A stretch of DNA of 64,000 nt from Diabrotica undecimpunctata (GCF_040954645.1 NC_092804.1:89579717-89643716), one strand, 5' to 3'; shown: positions 35,314 through 47,866, numbered from the stretch's first letter. Notes: generated by a model not told the origin, from the letters alone. A program made the numbers and translations.

Positions 35314-37534
35314 CATGTTTCTATTCCTTTCACTTCTCTGATGATACCTTCTTTTTCTTCCTGCTTCCATTCTGTTTTATCGTCGGTTGCCAACAGTTCT
35401 TCTGTACCTTCTATTTCCTGTTTTTCTCTGGTCTCCATCTTATTTTCCTGCTTTCTTTTCGAACTCTTCTTCTTTTCTTCCTGCTCTTTTTCTTTTCTGT
35501 TAGATCTTGTTCTTGTACTTTCGGTTTATCCTCTACAGTCATATCGATTTCTTTGCGTTTTTCCTGCGCATTGATCCTTCCAGAATTTGTTTTCCTATCT
35601 GTTTGCTTTTCTTCTCCTGTGTTGTCTGGTTCTGCTCTGATTTCCAGTTTATTTTCCGAAAAATTTATGGTGATATCTTTTTTCCTCAATTCATCAATTC
35701 CCGCTATCATATCATGATTTAAATCTTTAATCACCACACATTTCATAATATGGAATTTGTTTCCCACTCTTATCTGTACTCCCAAGCCTTCGTTTACTGT
35801 CGTCAAATTTTAATTGTTTGCACCCACTAAATCAACCCTAGGAATCTTATACACAAATCTGTCCAAATTTAATTCTTTTACTAGTTTTTTATTGATTAGC
35901 GATATCTCCGATCCAGAATCAATCACAATTTTAATCGCTTTATGTTTTATAAATGCATCTAAAAATATTAGATTAGAATTAGAAATTTGTCTGTCGTTTC
36001 CTATTGCTACATGATTCATCTCCCTTCTATTTTGTTGTTGGAAGCTCTGGTTATTTCTATCGTCCCTTTGTTCGTTAGTATTCCTATTCGGAGGATTTTG
36101 TGCATCTCTATTCCTGTTGTGATTTTCATATGTTCTCTGTTGTGTGTCATTCCTGTTATCGTAATTTTGTTGTCTATTGTAATTATTGTAATTTCTCGGC
36201 CTATATTCGTTTGTTGATCTGGGATGTCGGTTTCTCTGGTCATAATTTGATGAATACCTTCTTTCCGCTCCATTATATTGGTCATGTTGTCTTCTATTTC
36301 TCATTTCTTTTCTTTTCGCTTCTTTTAATTGAAGGAATTGGCACAAACTATCAATATCTTGATAGTTTCTCAAAATCACGTGATCTTCCAACGTTTCCTC
36401 AAAATGTCTGCTGATCATTTCTACCAGCTGTTCGGTAGAATATTTGTATTCTAGATATTTTGAATTGTTATATATCTGCAAAGCATATCTTTCTTCAGAT
36501 ATTCCCATTTTTTCGTGATATTTTCCATTCTGTAGCTCTTGGTTGATTTCTCTCTGTTTATTTTTCCCCCAGAAATAGTTGAGAAATTTATTTTCAAAAT
36601 CTGTCCAATTTTCAAACTCATCTTCCTTGCTTTCATACCATAACGCTGCTCCTTCTTTCAAATGGTTTCTAATTGTTTCTTTGCAATCGTCAAAATATCT
36701 AATATGTTGTAATTTGGTTTTCAAATTTTTAACAAACGGTACTGGGTGTGTTTTCCGAATATCCCCGCCAAATTGTATTTTCGCCTCGCTTGTTCCATGG
36801 ATGACCATTTCCCTTCTTTCCCCTGAATTTTGTTCCTTTTTGATTTCCTCCATTTTTCTTTCTATTTCTCGCATGTCTTCTTGTAAAACGTTTTCAAATT
36901 TTGTTTCTAATTTTTCTAATTCCTTTTTCTGGACAGTCTTAATATCCTTCATTTTAGTTTCTATTTCTTCTCTCTGCATCTCTAGTTCCTTTCTCTGGCA
37001 ATTTTGTATCTCCTTCATTGTATTTTGGATATCTTTAATCTCTGTCTCTTGTTTTGCATTCTTTAGGGTTATTTCTTCTATCTGTTGTATCAGTTCTTTC
37101 TTTATCCCCTCAACACATCCTTTAATTTCCTGTTCATAGTTTTCCAGACGCTGCTCTATATTTCTGTTATTTAGTTCTATTGCTTGTCTTGTTTCCCGTT
37201 GGTTTTCTTCCATTGTTTGTTTTGTTTCTGCCATTGTTTGTTTTGTTTCTTGTTGATTTCTATCCATTTTTAGTGATGTTTTATTCATTGTTTGTTTTGT
37301 TTCCCTTTGATTCTCTTGTATTTGTTGTGTCTGTAATTGCATTAGTTGTAATATTTTCTCTGTTCCTGATAATTCTTTTTTCTCCTCAACTATTGTAACA
37401 TTTCCTTCATTATCCGATCCTTCTTCAACAATTGTTTCCTCTTCTCTGTTATCCTCCTTCCTTTCTTGCATTTTGCTTTGACTCCTTGTGGTCGACATGT
37501 TGTTTCTTTTCGTTACTGTTTTTGTCCCCGCCAA
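35314..37534 (-). pseudogene. Gag-protease of copy C (best-preserved copy)
   Basis: On the minus strand a 574-codon frame from 37534 covers the acidic N-terminus, a coiled coil of about 180 residues (QTMEENQRETRQAIELNN and KELEMQREEIETKMK repeats), the capsid-like core (about 260-400), the Asn/Arg/Gln-rich tail (about 410-505) and the retropepsin IVIDSGSEISLI (about 537-548). A single AAA-to-TAA change at 35810 stops it after VDLVGANN. The frame continues NLTTVNEGLGVQ-like to about 35500, then shifts in a Lys/Arg-rich run. The sequence is cut at 35313 by the inversion, at a point equal to about 28200 in copy A. No zinc knuckle and no RT are seen. Confidence 0.88.
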
Positions 37535-37913
37535 ATGTGAAATTTTACAACACTCTATATGTTTCAGAACACGACAATATTTCTCCCCAAATGTATTAAA
37601 TTTTCACGACAAATATCAAATATGCAATCAGTAAAATTCAAATAATTCAAAATAAATATCAAATGTACGATTGGTAAAGAAAATAAAATCAAATAATTCA
37701 ATAGCAGTAAATATCAACTATCTACGATCAATCAATAAATCAAATTTATATTCCCTGGAAAAATTGTCAAAATACTTTCAAATTCAAATTCCCTCAATGT
37801 TATATGTTTCTATCTCTGGATCACCTGTACTTATTCCAGATCTCTTTCCCTTCCTTCAAATGTAAAGCTGCGATATTTTCAAGCCCCACGTTTTGGAAGC
37901 CAGTTATTGTGAT

Positions 37914-39244
37914 ATTTAAAGTCTTGGTGCGCCAAGTAATAATTAGCTAATTAATTTTTTTTGATTAATTAAAATTATTTAAATGATATGATTATGACTC
38001 TATCACAATTTTTAATTCTTTTATCTCAGGGTTAAATTCGTGCTTCAATATCTATGCTATTACATGTGAAAGGTAAGGTCCAGAGAATACCGGAATAATA
38101 AAAAACACATATGATCTAACACTATATATTGAAATAAAAATAATGAAATAATTCACACTCAAAAGTTTTCAATAAACAAATCTCATATAATGATTCTCAA
38201 AAATTTTGTTCTACGTACGTGAACAATCAAAATTAATGGTACAAACAATATTAATTGAAATCTCAAAATTCCGAACTATTCTACCTCTCCTAATCAAAAT
38301 ATTTATATCCTTTCTAAATTAAGTGTAAAAATTGTGTTATCAATAAAAGAAAAAACTGCAGAAAACAAAATATCTCTCTCTGATGATGAGTGGTCCAAAT
38401 CCTTGTTCCTTGTAGACTATATTATCTCCTCTCAACCGCTCCCTATGTAATCAGCAATCTTACACAGATTGTTGCAAGTATATCGTCCTTAATGATCTCC
38501 TTCAAAAGCACAAATCATTCAAATTATGATAGCCTTTCTCCTCTCGATAAAATGAATCTCTCGTTGGCCTGAACAGTGACTCTTGGAATATAAGTAGAGA
38601 AATATGACTTACAATATTTTGCTGCTTCAGCTTCTGTCAGATACACTAACTTCACAAAAACTCACTAACATTCAACACTACTGCTTGCTACATTTCAGGA
38701 ACCGCCAGAGAACAATCACTGTTCCTCTTACAGATTTGGAAAACCAACTGATCCCTCTTTTTTCTCTCCTCCTTCTCGCTAAACTTTTTCCTACATACTT
38801 ATCCCACCTTTTTTTATCTCCGCCAATCAAAACTCGTCACAATTCCCCCATTATTTCATTTCGATAACAAACAAATTTTTACCTATAATTATAAATTTCC
38901 TAAAACTTATTTACAAATAATATTTTTCTATAATTCTTAAAAACTAACAAAAACCTCTGTCTATAATCCCTTCTATTGTCTTTAATCACTGCATTAATGT
39001 ATTTTGAAAAACCCCGTTCAATTCTTTGGCTTTCACTTAAACTTATGCGGGTCACTCAAGTATAACAAAGAAATAATTTCTGTATAGCTTACATTTTGTT
39101 TAGTACAGGAAATCCAGGAATTTAATAACTTTCCTACTTCGAAATGTTGGTTGTTTATTATCCTACTTATCTGAATTATTTTAATGTTTTTGAACTTTGA
39201 AATATTTTAATCAAACCAATATTTTTCTCGATTTTACATATCAT

Positions 39245-39248
<4 letters not shown>
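37914..39248 (-). repeat. LTR of copy C
   Basis: 1335 bases, minus strand, with TTATTGTGATA at the inner end and CATATCATAACA at the outer end. It carries only one unit of the internal repeat that is doubled in copies A and B (about 38550-38600). The inverted primer-binding-site candidate lies at 37890-37913. (TA)n follows at 39249. Confidence 0.88.

Positions 39249-39284
<36 letters not shown>
39249..39284. repeat. (TA)n array
   Basis: 36 bases of TA repeats between the outer LTR end of copy C and the start of block copy 2. Confidence 0.95.
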
Positions 39285-39286
<2 letters not shown>

Positions 39287-40249
39287 ACGGCATAAAGTGG
39301 ACTCCGCCCATGTTAAAATTCAGGTTCAATTGAGCTCCGTGGTCAAGTGGATACCGATATACGGAGCTCACTTGACCATTCCATAATATTGGTTCTGTCG
39401 ATTCATCAACATGTAGAGTTTAATAATTTGTAAAAAATTTTTGGAGCCCGTAAATACCCCTGTATCATAAATGTATATCGTTTAGTTCACGTGTATATAT
39501 TATAGGGGTCGTTCAGATCTTCTTCATTGTATATTTCAACCATACGTTTATCGGTTTAAGTAAGCTCTGAGAGTTTGGCAACTGTGCGATTATACCGTAT
39601 ATTTTCAACATATACCCTGAACGGTTTATATGGGCTCCTTATTTTTATCTACTGTTTGCAGACAGTGTAATGTCATACGCATTACACTGTGTAACAGAGG
39701 ATATCGTATTACCTGGTATAACTACGTACTAAAAAATAACTGGTTCTTTAAAAAAACAGGTATATAGATAGAAAAGGATTTGGGCTTATTATTTAATGGA
39801 ATGTTCGCTTGCATAGAAAATTTTATATTTTCTGCATTTTTAAAAATAATGTAGTTTTTTTATTTAATATAATTTTATTAGTTACATTAGTTATTTTATT
39901 AGTGTAGTAATTACAGAAATTTCGTAATATATTTTGTTTACGTGAGTATGTCTTTGTACGTTTTATGTAAGCATCCGATTAATAAAAACTACTTTTATTT
40001 TATCCAATCTTCTGCAATATCTTGTATAAAGCTTTTTTATTATTTTAGTTCTGGTCTTATAAGTGCTTCAGTGGATATTTTTGTGTTAAAATAGGTAGTA
40101 GTGTGAACAAAAAGAAAGAATGGTTAATTTGTCTAACAAGGTATATTCGGCAGCAGAAGCATATAGTGCAAGCGTCTATGTTTTAAGGGCGGAAGGACAT
40201 GCGCCTCATTTTTAGCTGACAAACTTGCAAAGTATATTATTTCTGGTCA

Positions 40250-41430
40250 TCAATTTACCTTTTAGTTTTAAACAATGATCTGTGACTGATCCCGTGCGCT
40301 ACAAACTATTTTCAAGGAATTTATAGGAAGTCTACCGTTCAACAAATTCATGACATTATTGGATGTTCAGTTTTGTGAAAGCTACTATGTTAGGGAAATT
40401 AAAGGAGCACACACGAGTTTTTCAGGGGTTTTGGCTGAAAATTGAATCATAGGTTATTTTTATATATAATAGGTGTATCATCTGTTTAATAGAAGTCCTA
40501 GTATCTACCGGTATGGATCGTTCGTTTGTGTAAATGGTATACAGTGTAGGTGCCTTTATGCTACCCCAAGCGAGTCTGTTCTTTAACTGCTATTTTTACC
40601 ATTGTGTGATACAAAAAATATTCTCTTGTGTAGGTATACGGAGACAACATAAGTGAGTTTGTTATATAAGGGGATATCATATAGTTTTTGGAGAAATATT
40701 CTGTAATTTAAGGTATCCTAAGCGGCATTTAGAGTGAAAAATACCACCCCTGATACCCGATATTTGTCGTACTGGTCTTTGATTTAGTATTTGTGATGTA
40801 CATAATCTTCCCTATCTATAGAAACTTTTGCCTTTTAATTTAAGTTTTTCTTCTAATATCGGTGATCTTCTGCAAAAGTATTTTGAAAAGCTGACAAAAT
40901 AAAGATATTGGCCGATAGTTTTTGTGGTCGTTGGAGTTTTTGCCAGGTTTAAGCAAGTTAACAACTTTGGCTTGTCTCTAGACTTTGGGTATCTCCATAA
41001 TTTAAATACAGTTGTTCATCATCCGGATAAGCCATTGTAGTGTTTTTGGTTCAGATTTCGTAATAAGCTTTGTGCTCAGATCCTCAATGTCGGTAGTTGT
41101 ATTATTTTTCATTAAATATGTAGATGGCGGATTCAAGCTCAACATCGTTAAAAGGTTCTCTCAGCTGACTGGTTTTGTCCTTTCTTACTCAACAATATAA
41201 GAATAACTCTCTTCTTAGAGTTATTCTTTGCTTCTTTTTCGACAGAAATAGCATGTCTATATCTATAATGTGGTTTTAACGATCAGCTGTATACCAAATA
41301 CCCTCGGTTAGGCCCTGTATGTGTTTCCTGCACTAGAAATGTCAGATTCGTGTTTAGCTCATATGTCTGATAAGTTTAAGTAAAGTAAAGTTTCTTGATC
41401 TTTAGAAATACCCTTAACAGTTATAGACAT
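40250..41430 (-). pseudogene. Jockey-like LINE remnant, block copy 2
   Basis: The minus strand carries the same pieces as 3480-4700: an endonuclease start near 41400, the same internal deletion, KVVNLLKPGKNSNDHKNY (about 40960-40910) and an RT piece near 40700 that lacks some codons present in copy 1. More degraded than copy 1. Confidence 0.6.
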
Positions 41431-42203
41431 ATGTTATTAGAATAGTTGGTCGTAAAAAGGACCAATTTGACAAAATCATATTAAAGGGGTGACTGAAGAA
41501 TTAGCCGATTAATTAATTAATCATTACCCGGGGTATGCCCGATTGCGGTGGCCTTATTAGTAGTTCAATCTTCGTAAAGGCTCGTTCTTTGAACCACAGA
41601 AGTAATGCCTAATCTTTTACTTTTTATTAAAAATTTAAATTTTACATGCCCTGTATTACTTTTTGACGATATTTCGAATCAGATTTGTATAGTAATAATT
41701 TTAGGTATTAAAGGGCCTCTTTGTGGAAAATAAATAAGTTTGTGATATCGATCGCAACTCATCTATAGATAATAAAAAAATAAACAGTTAAAATACGTGT
41801 AATCAATTTCAACTACATACATCGGCGCCACTGTTCAGGTGATAGGTTTATCACAGATATCAAAGGTAACATTTTAATTCAATGTTCTATTTACGTATTA
41901 TTAATATTAAAAAAGTAGGAAAAGACATGTTTATGCTTTTATTTTTTTTAAATCTATTCTATTTTCTTTCTAGAGTTCCGTCTTTTTTGAACGCCCTGTA
42001 TTATTTTTTCAATCGGGCTCTTGTCCAAAGCTATGACAAATACTCTGTCCTCTGCTATTCTACATTAATATGACTGATTCATTATTTTCTCTAAACACTC
42101 TGTCCTCTGCTATTCTACATTAATATGACTGATTTATTTTATCTTTCTTGCAGCTATTTTAATGATTATCCTGTGTATCGTCTTCTTCTTCTTTTTATAT
42201 AGA

Positions 42204-43000
42204 CATGACTCTGTCTGTTTTTCAATGTGCCTCCAGTAAGTTGCCGTTCCATCGTTTTCGTGGTCTTCCTACTGATAATTTTCCTATGGGTTAACCGTCT
42301 CTTGCCGTCTTTACTACTCTATTTGTTGTCATTCGGCTTATATGATTGTGTTTTCATCTCTGCTGTTTCTAACACCCTTTTTGTCCTCTCTGTGTCAGGT
42401 CTTGTTTCTGCCGCGTATGTAATTATTGGTCTGATGACTGTTTTGTAAATTCTGCCTTTCGTTTCTTTCCCGATATTTTTATTTCTTCGTATTGTTTCAT
42501 TTAGGCAGCCTGGGGCTCTGTTTGCTCTATTCACTGGATCTTCCACTTCAGTTTCAAGCCTTCCGTAGCTAGATAATGTGATGCCTAGATATTTAAACTC
42601 CATCACTTGTTCTATTATCTGACCTTCCAGCTCCAATTAACATCTTAGTAAATTTGCTGTTGTAACCATGCATTTTGTCTCTTAACATGTTAAATTTTAT
42701 ATGAAATTGGTGCAGGATACGTTGTAAATCATCTTCACTTTGAAAGAGTCGTATTGCAGATTATTTTAATTTGTTTTTCTTCCATTTGGTATCCTGTTTT
42801 AGTTCTTACTTTTTTATTATTTCATCCATAATCAGGTTGAACAATAAAGGACTCAGGGAATATCCCTGTCTTATCCCATTGTCAGTTTCAATAGGGTCGG
42901 TTAGTTCTTCGTCTACTTTTACTTTTATTGTGTTGTTTTGTTATATATTTTCGATCGTTTTGAGTTTTTCTAGAGGTATCTCTCTTGCGTACAATAAGTG
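42204..43000 (-). pseudogene. RTE-like LINE RT/C-terminus remnant, block copy 2
   Basis: Minus strand: DNGIRQGYSLSPLLFNLIMDEI (about 42890-42830), then a damaged active-site region in which the YADD segment is partly deleted (about 42745-42760). MELEGQIIEQVMEFKYLGITLSS (42636 downward), TYAAETRPDTERTKRVLETAEMKT, a deletion, and the tail near 42345-42204 follow. Compared with 8338-9238 it lacks about 110 bases between EIKT and the HISRM segment. Confidence 0.75.
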
Positions 43001-43079
43001 GATAAAGTTTTTTAATTTATATATCTTCTGTATATCATTATTTCTTCTGTGTATTAAAAGTTAAATTTTGGTTATTATT

Positions 43080-43335
43080 AAGATTCTCTTAACGTGTTTA
43101 TTAATTGTCTTGTTTCTGCGGTACGAATATGTGTATCATAATAGATTGTAATGCATATTTCATTTAATGTAATTAAAGTGCTCTTTGCGTTTGCCAATTA
43201 CTTTCTCACTTCCTCAGAGATAGGTCTTTTTTTTCTCATCAATAACCTTATCCTCGCTCGATACAGCTATTATAAGATATTTATATTTCACTATATGCTC
43301 CATCATTTGGTTTTTATCTCAAATTTGTACCTATG
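43080..43335 (-). pseudogene. Second LINE C-terminal scrap
   Basis: The minus strand reads MEHIVKYKYLIIAVSSEDKVIDE, then SEEVRK and ANAKSTLITLNEICI and HIRTAETR. This is the FKYLG-type segment after RT from a different LINE than the one at 42204-43000. Short and degenerate. It is absent from block copy 1. Confidence 0.45.
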
Positions 43336-43339
43336 AAAT

Positions 43340-43800
43340 TTATAATATCTAATATCTGGTGCTTTCATATGAAACTGGAATAAAACACTTGGTAGATAAT
43401 ATTTATTCGTTTTGAGTACACTTTTTTTAGAACCTAGTACATTAAAGGATAAATATTTGTCTGTTCAGTGTTTTCCAAGTCTGTAAAACATAAACAGGCT
43501 TAAATATTAGATTATACATTTATTAAGAATGTTCAATATCTAAATTGAAGATTTTATATCTTAAAATATTAATAGGTTTTTACATTTTGTTTGACGTTTT
43601 AATCTTCGAATCGGAGTTTATTTTTGGAAAAACTATAAAATTGTGAGAACAAATTGCTATATAAAAGTACAAGGCAATATTCTCATGCTGTGAGCTTTGC
43701 TGCTCTGGTACTTTTATAACGCTTAAGATATTTTTAATTTATTGTCAATATTTTTGAGGTGTGTTTCCTTAAATGACCATGTCTAAGGTTAGTACGTTTG
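43340..43800. other. No recognisable gene
   Basis: AT-rich sequence present only in block copy 2. No motif seen. Confidence 0.35.
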
Positions 43801-44815
43801 ATTAAATGAAATTGACATTAATTTTATAGTTTCTATATTATTAGTACTGATGGTATAATATGGCATCTATTGGTACTATATATCAATTTCAACATGTGGA
43901 AGTGAGAGCACTCTCTTTTTAGTAATTTCAGTGTAAATTATGACGAAACCAGAAATAACCCATAATATTCTCCCCGTGTGATCTTAGTATTTTCGTTGAT
44001 TGAATAGTATAGGCAACATTTCAATCAGCGGTATGTCAGAGTGGTTTTTATTAATTTTTGTATATATTTGCAAAATGAAGAAGAAAGAAACGGCTGATCC
44101 GTCAATTTAGAAGTAAGAGCAAGTACCAACTTGCTGAAAAGCATACCCATACACAAAAGGAATATGTAATAAAATGTACTGCATAAACTATAGCGATATA
44201 AGCTATATATCTATTAATTATTAGGATATACAGTATTTTTTCTAATACACCTAGAACGATTGAGTAAATAGGTGAACTATAAAATAGGTGAATATTAGTG
44301 TGGAATTAGAAAAACTTAATAAATCGTTGATCAATTATTCACTATTAGGCAGTTAATGGGAAATGTTGGGAATACAAAAAAAAACATTAAACTAGTTATT
44401 TATAAATTTTAAACAAACACTGATATAATCATAAGAATAAAACTATGAAATACCATGGCAGAACTAGGCTTACCTAATAAACTAATTAATTTAACAAGGA
44501 ATAATCTACAAGTAAAGTAAGACTTCAAGCAAAACTGTCGACTTATTTTCAAATGTACATTGATTTCAAACAGGAAGATTCCATTCCAAACTCTATTTAA
44601 AAAGTAAAATCCAATAGTCATAACCCAAAGTGCTTTAAAAAAGGTGAACGAATTAGCGAACAGCTGTTTTGAAAACTAAATGTTATGAAACGAATTGGGG
44701 ATATTATATTACACAAACTAAACCGCTTGTCTACAAAAAAAAATCAAGAAAATATGATACGACAAGAAAGACTAATGACTTTACAGCTAATTGCCACATA
44801 AATATCAATGTATAA

Positions 44816-45560
44816 CGCAAATATTAGGACGATTTTGTATACATATAAGACAAATAACGATAAATGTTACAAATAAAGGTTAAAACATGCTTTTCAATTC
44901 GCGGTAAAAGATTTAATAGAGTTCAGCACACAAGATAAATTCGTAACAAAATTCATATACCAGTAAACGGTACTCGAGACAGCAGCAAAGTAATTTTGGC
45001 AACAAATATGTAGGTTTTACTTTACCCCATTGGAATCATAGCATCTGCTATGGAAAATGGTATCTTCCTTGACATCCAGCAACCACAAATGTGAAATTAG
45101 GAAAGATTAATGTGCAATTAGAGAAATTCAATGAACCGTTGATCAAATATTCACTATTATAAACTTAATTAAAAATGTTGGGAATAAGAAAAACATTAAA
45201 CTAGTTATTTATAGATTTTAAACAAACATATGATATAATTATAAGATTGTAACTAAAATGCTATGGAAGAACTAGGCATACCTAAGGAAATTAACTGCCA
45301 ACTTACTTTCAAATGTCCAGTGTCCTCAAACATGAAGATGCCGTGTCTCCAATCGTTTTGGAGAGCATCGCCCGGAAAGCAAATACAGAAAATCTCACAG
45401 TTTAATAATTAAGGTCCTCATATTATAGGGACTTTTGACAATGACTTTAACATAGTAGCGAGTATAATTATTAGTGAGAATATCTAATTATTAGTGAGAA
45501 TTTGTTATATAATATTTTGAATAAATCGAGTAGCGAATAATTAATAAAAATAAGCGATTC
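44816..45560. repeat. Partial further repeat of block tail
   Basis: About 45095-45330 repeats 44290-44500 (AACATTAAACTAGTTATTTATA and ATTTTAAACAAACA...GATATAAT), so the RT scrap is present twice in a row here. The rest shows no gene. Confidence 0.5.
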
Positions 45561-45679
45561 ATTTATTTTGAAAAATTATGTATATATGCAAGTATCACCA
45601 TATTTATTGATTCTTCATCATCATTCTCTTTGCCTTTATCCCTTTACGCCTTATCCTTATATACAGGGATATCTTTCTA

Positions 45680-46600
45680 TCTTTCGCCATATGAAGATGA
45701 ATTTCTTTCATACACATATTTCTCCTATTCGTTTCCCGTCATCTCTTTTTCGGTCTTTCTCTCCTACTACTTTCTGGGACCTAGAAAACCAGAATCCTAT
45801 GTATTGCATGACTCTCATGTCGACGATCGACATGCCCTAATTATCCTAACCTATGCTTCCCCATTTTTGCTGCGCCTAGACTTCTCCTAATATTTTAATT
45901 TTTAATTTAATATTTTCCTTTTAAGCTATCCATCCATCTAAGCATTGTCATTTCGTTCAAATGCATTCATTGTTTTTATTTTTTTAACTGTCCAATTACG
46001 GTTTTATATCCGTATTATGGAATTTACCTTTCAGTTTCGTAAGAACCTTTCTATCACACAAGACATCACTTGCTTCTTTCCATTTTATCCATCCTTATTT
46101 GAGTCTACTATATCTCCATCTATTTCTCCATTGCTTTGTAACATCAACTCTAGATTCCTACCTAAAACGATGTTTTTTCAATAATTTCACCAGTCAACAT
46201 TACAACCTGATTTAAAGTAAAGTTGAAGTTAATTTTTAAATGCACACTTTAGATACTCTGTTTTTGTCTTCCTTAGTACCTTTTTGCTCAAGCGCCCATC
46301 TTCATTGTCTCAATCATTAATTTAATTCTCTCTCCTTATCTCTTACTAACACCACATCGTTAGCATACATCAGGTACCATGGGATATCTCCTTGACATGT
46401 TTTCGTTAATTTTTCCAACACTAATTAGAAGAGATAAGGGATTAGCACTGACCCCTGATGCAATACTATTCTTAAATGAAATTTATCAGTCTTACCCTCA
46501 CCTGTTCTAACATTAATTTTCCATTACTTGCCTTATGATAAAAATTGCATCCGTTGTTGATTTGTCTTGCATGAATTTAAACTGATTTTCTAATATTTCT
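45680..46600 (-). pseudogene. LINE RT and C-terminal remnant
   Basis: The minus strand, from about 46570, reads scraps of MQDKSTTDAIFI (relatives: GKSTTDAIFAVR), then LHQGSVLIPYLF, a stop, LVLEKLTKTCQGDIPWYLMYANDVVLVRDKERELN (about 46490-46330). The active site YADD has become YAND. Much further on it reads RRHESHAIHRILVF and RRERPKKRW (about 45820-45740), the basic C-terminal region. A second-Asp loss and many stops mark it as dead. It is a different LINE lineage from those in the duplicated block. Confidence 0.65.
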
Positions 46601-46838
46601 ATTGATTGGTAAGTTGGCTTTCTCTCTTCTAAAAGCATTTACTAACAGTGGCCATACCTAGTGCTACTGCTAATTCCAGTATATTATCTGCTGCGTTATT
46701 TCTAGTTTCAATGCCGTATCCTCCATCTATATGTTCATTTCCTCTGTCTAATTAGCCTATATTAGCGTTGAAGTTACCTTCTATTATGAGTCATTTCTTA
46801 GTTGGAATATGTCTAAGTCTACCACCTAACTTATTAAT
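46601..46838. other. Junction between LINE and env-like element
   Basis: No gene is recognised. The env-like frame opens just after this stretch, so the truncation point of the LTR element probably lies here. Confidence 0.3.
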
Positions 46839-47350
46839 TAATTCCCGAATGTATTGCATTCATCGGCAGTACCAGAATTCATGCTAGAGACCCAATTGAG
46901 AAATATACAAATATCACGTATAGAAGTCACCCAGTTAACGTACCCTACAGATGCTGTGACCATTTTGAGACAAAGAGTCACCTATCAAAATTGAAACCAC
47001 TAAAACTCAGTAAGATCAACGCAGATGACTTAAATATTGCACAACACAAATTGGACCGATATTCAGAAGAACTGGACCATATTATGAGCCAATCATTCAT
47101 TGAGGAACATCTACCCTTATTCACCATGTCAACCTTATCCCTGATTATTATCCTAGTTATCTTATACCTTTTCTGCAAATACCGAACCAAAATATTCCCA
47201 AAAATTGCAATCTCCTTGTCCCAGGATCAGCCTCCAACTTCATTACCACGCAGAAATTCCATTAGACAGAAACTTCAGGGCTTAGCCTCCTTCAGAAGAA
47301 GACCCAAGGTCCAACAAGAAAGCGAAGCAGAAACACCAATTACTCTGTAA
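46839..47350 (+). CDS. Envelope-like protein C-terminus of an LTR element (N-terminally truncated)
   Basis: An open frame from about 46839 (ECIAFIGSTRIHARDP) passes through an internal Met at 46991 to the stop at 47348-47350. It holds an ectodomain stem with polar helical sequence, then one strong membrane segment (MSTLSLIIILVILYLFC, about 47128-47178) followed by KYRTK and a basic, proline-containing tail of about 55 residues. This matches the transmembrane end of the Env-type glycoproteins of insect LTR elements (errantivirus or BEL-like). The fusion-peptide region, signal peptide and the rest of the element (gag, pol) are absent. Location immediately upstream of a purine tract and an LTR supports the call. 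The subfamily is unresolved. Confidence 0.7.
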
Positions 47351-47370
47351 AAGTCAAAGCAATGGCATTC

Positions 47371-47385
47371 ACTAATAAGGGGAGC
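47371..47385 (+). promoter_or_regulatory. Polypurine tract of the env-like element
   Basis: AATAAGGGGAGC directly precedes the LTR start TGTTATATGAG, as expected for the plus-strand primer. Confidence 0.65.
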
Positions 47386-47713
47386 TGTTATATGAGAAAA
47401 TATTAACCTTGAACTAGCTTAAGTTCGCCGACTTCAGATTTCATCATCCCATTCCCATAGAAACCACTGAGCACGCAGTAGAACTTTGTACGAACCGTTG
47501 GCCAATATTCATGGGAACAGCGATTCAGCACTTCATACCAAACCTATAAATTACCATTTTCAGATGCCGGAACCACTCTTAGCTGCAACTTCGACCAGTC
47601 CAGTTATTGTAGTCATTTTAAATTAATTTAATTTTGTACTATTATTTAATATTTAATTTGTAACAAATAAAGTTCTTTTTTAAAAAGTCAAATACGTGAT
47701 TAGTGATCTAACA
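47386..47713 (+). repeat. 3' LTR of the env-like element
   Basis: 328 bases, TGTTATAT... to ...GATCTAACA, with TGTTA/TAACA inverted termini. It has CCTATAAATTA (about 47547) as a TATA-like box and AATAAAG (about 47667) as a polyadenylation signal. The sequence is richer in GC than its surroundings. No 5' partner is in the window. Confidence 0.75.
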
Positions 47714-47719
47714 TATATT

Positions 47720-47782
<63 letters not shown>

Positions 47783-47795
47783 TATATATATATTT

Positions 47796-47864
<69 letters not shown>
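47714..47864. repeat. (TA)n array
   Basis: About 150 bases of TA repeats with several interruptions (TTTATATATACA). It begins at the LTR end and stops at the truncated end of the jockey-like fragment. Confidence 0.95.

Positions 47865-47866
<2 letters not shown>

Larger units (their letters stand above)
31872..39248. mobile_element. Head-to-head palindromic dimer of the Gag-protease LTR element (copies B and C)
   Basis: Copy B (plus strand) runs from its LTR start at 31872 through Gag to 35313. There the sequence switches to the opposite strand of the same family (copy C), which runs back through protease and Gag to its LTR start at 39248. Both outer ends are the same LTR terminus (TGTTATGATATG outward), each next to TA repeats. 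The inverted arms are about 3.0-3.4 kb (31872-35313 and about 36270-39248) around an unpaired centre of about 960 bases (35314 to about 36270, copy C only). Neither copy has a right-hand LTR. Arms differ in the Gag coiled-coil length, so they are not a very recent gene-conversion pair. Confidence 0.88.
39285..44815. repeat. Composite repeat block, copy 2
   Basis: Collinear with 2511-13080 but without the 5556-8337 stretch and without the LINE of 9412-12312. It starts with CTACGGCATAAAGTGG straight after TA repeats and includes the same A-box-like and interleaved inverted repeats (about 39330-39377). A 60-base local duplication (ACTCTGTCCTCTGCTATTCTACATT at about 42038 and 42098) is not in copy 1. 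It holds 42963-43800, which copy 1 lacks. The empty site of the LINE is at about 43969-43991. Confidence 0.75.
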
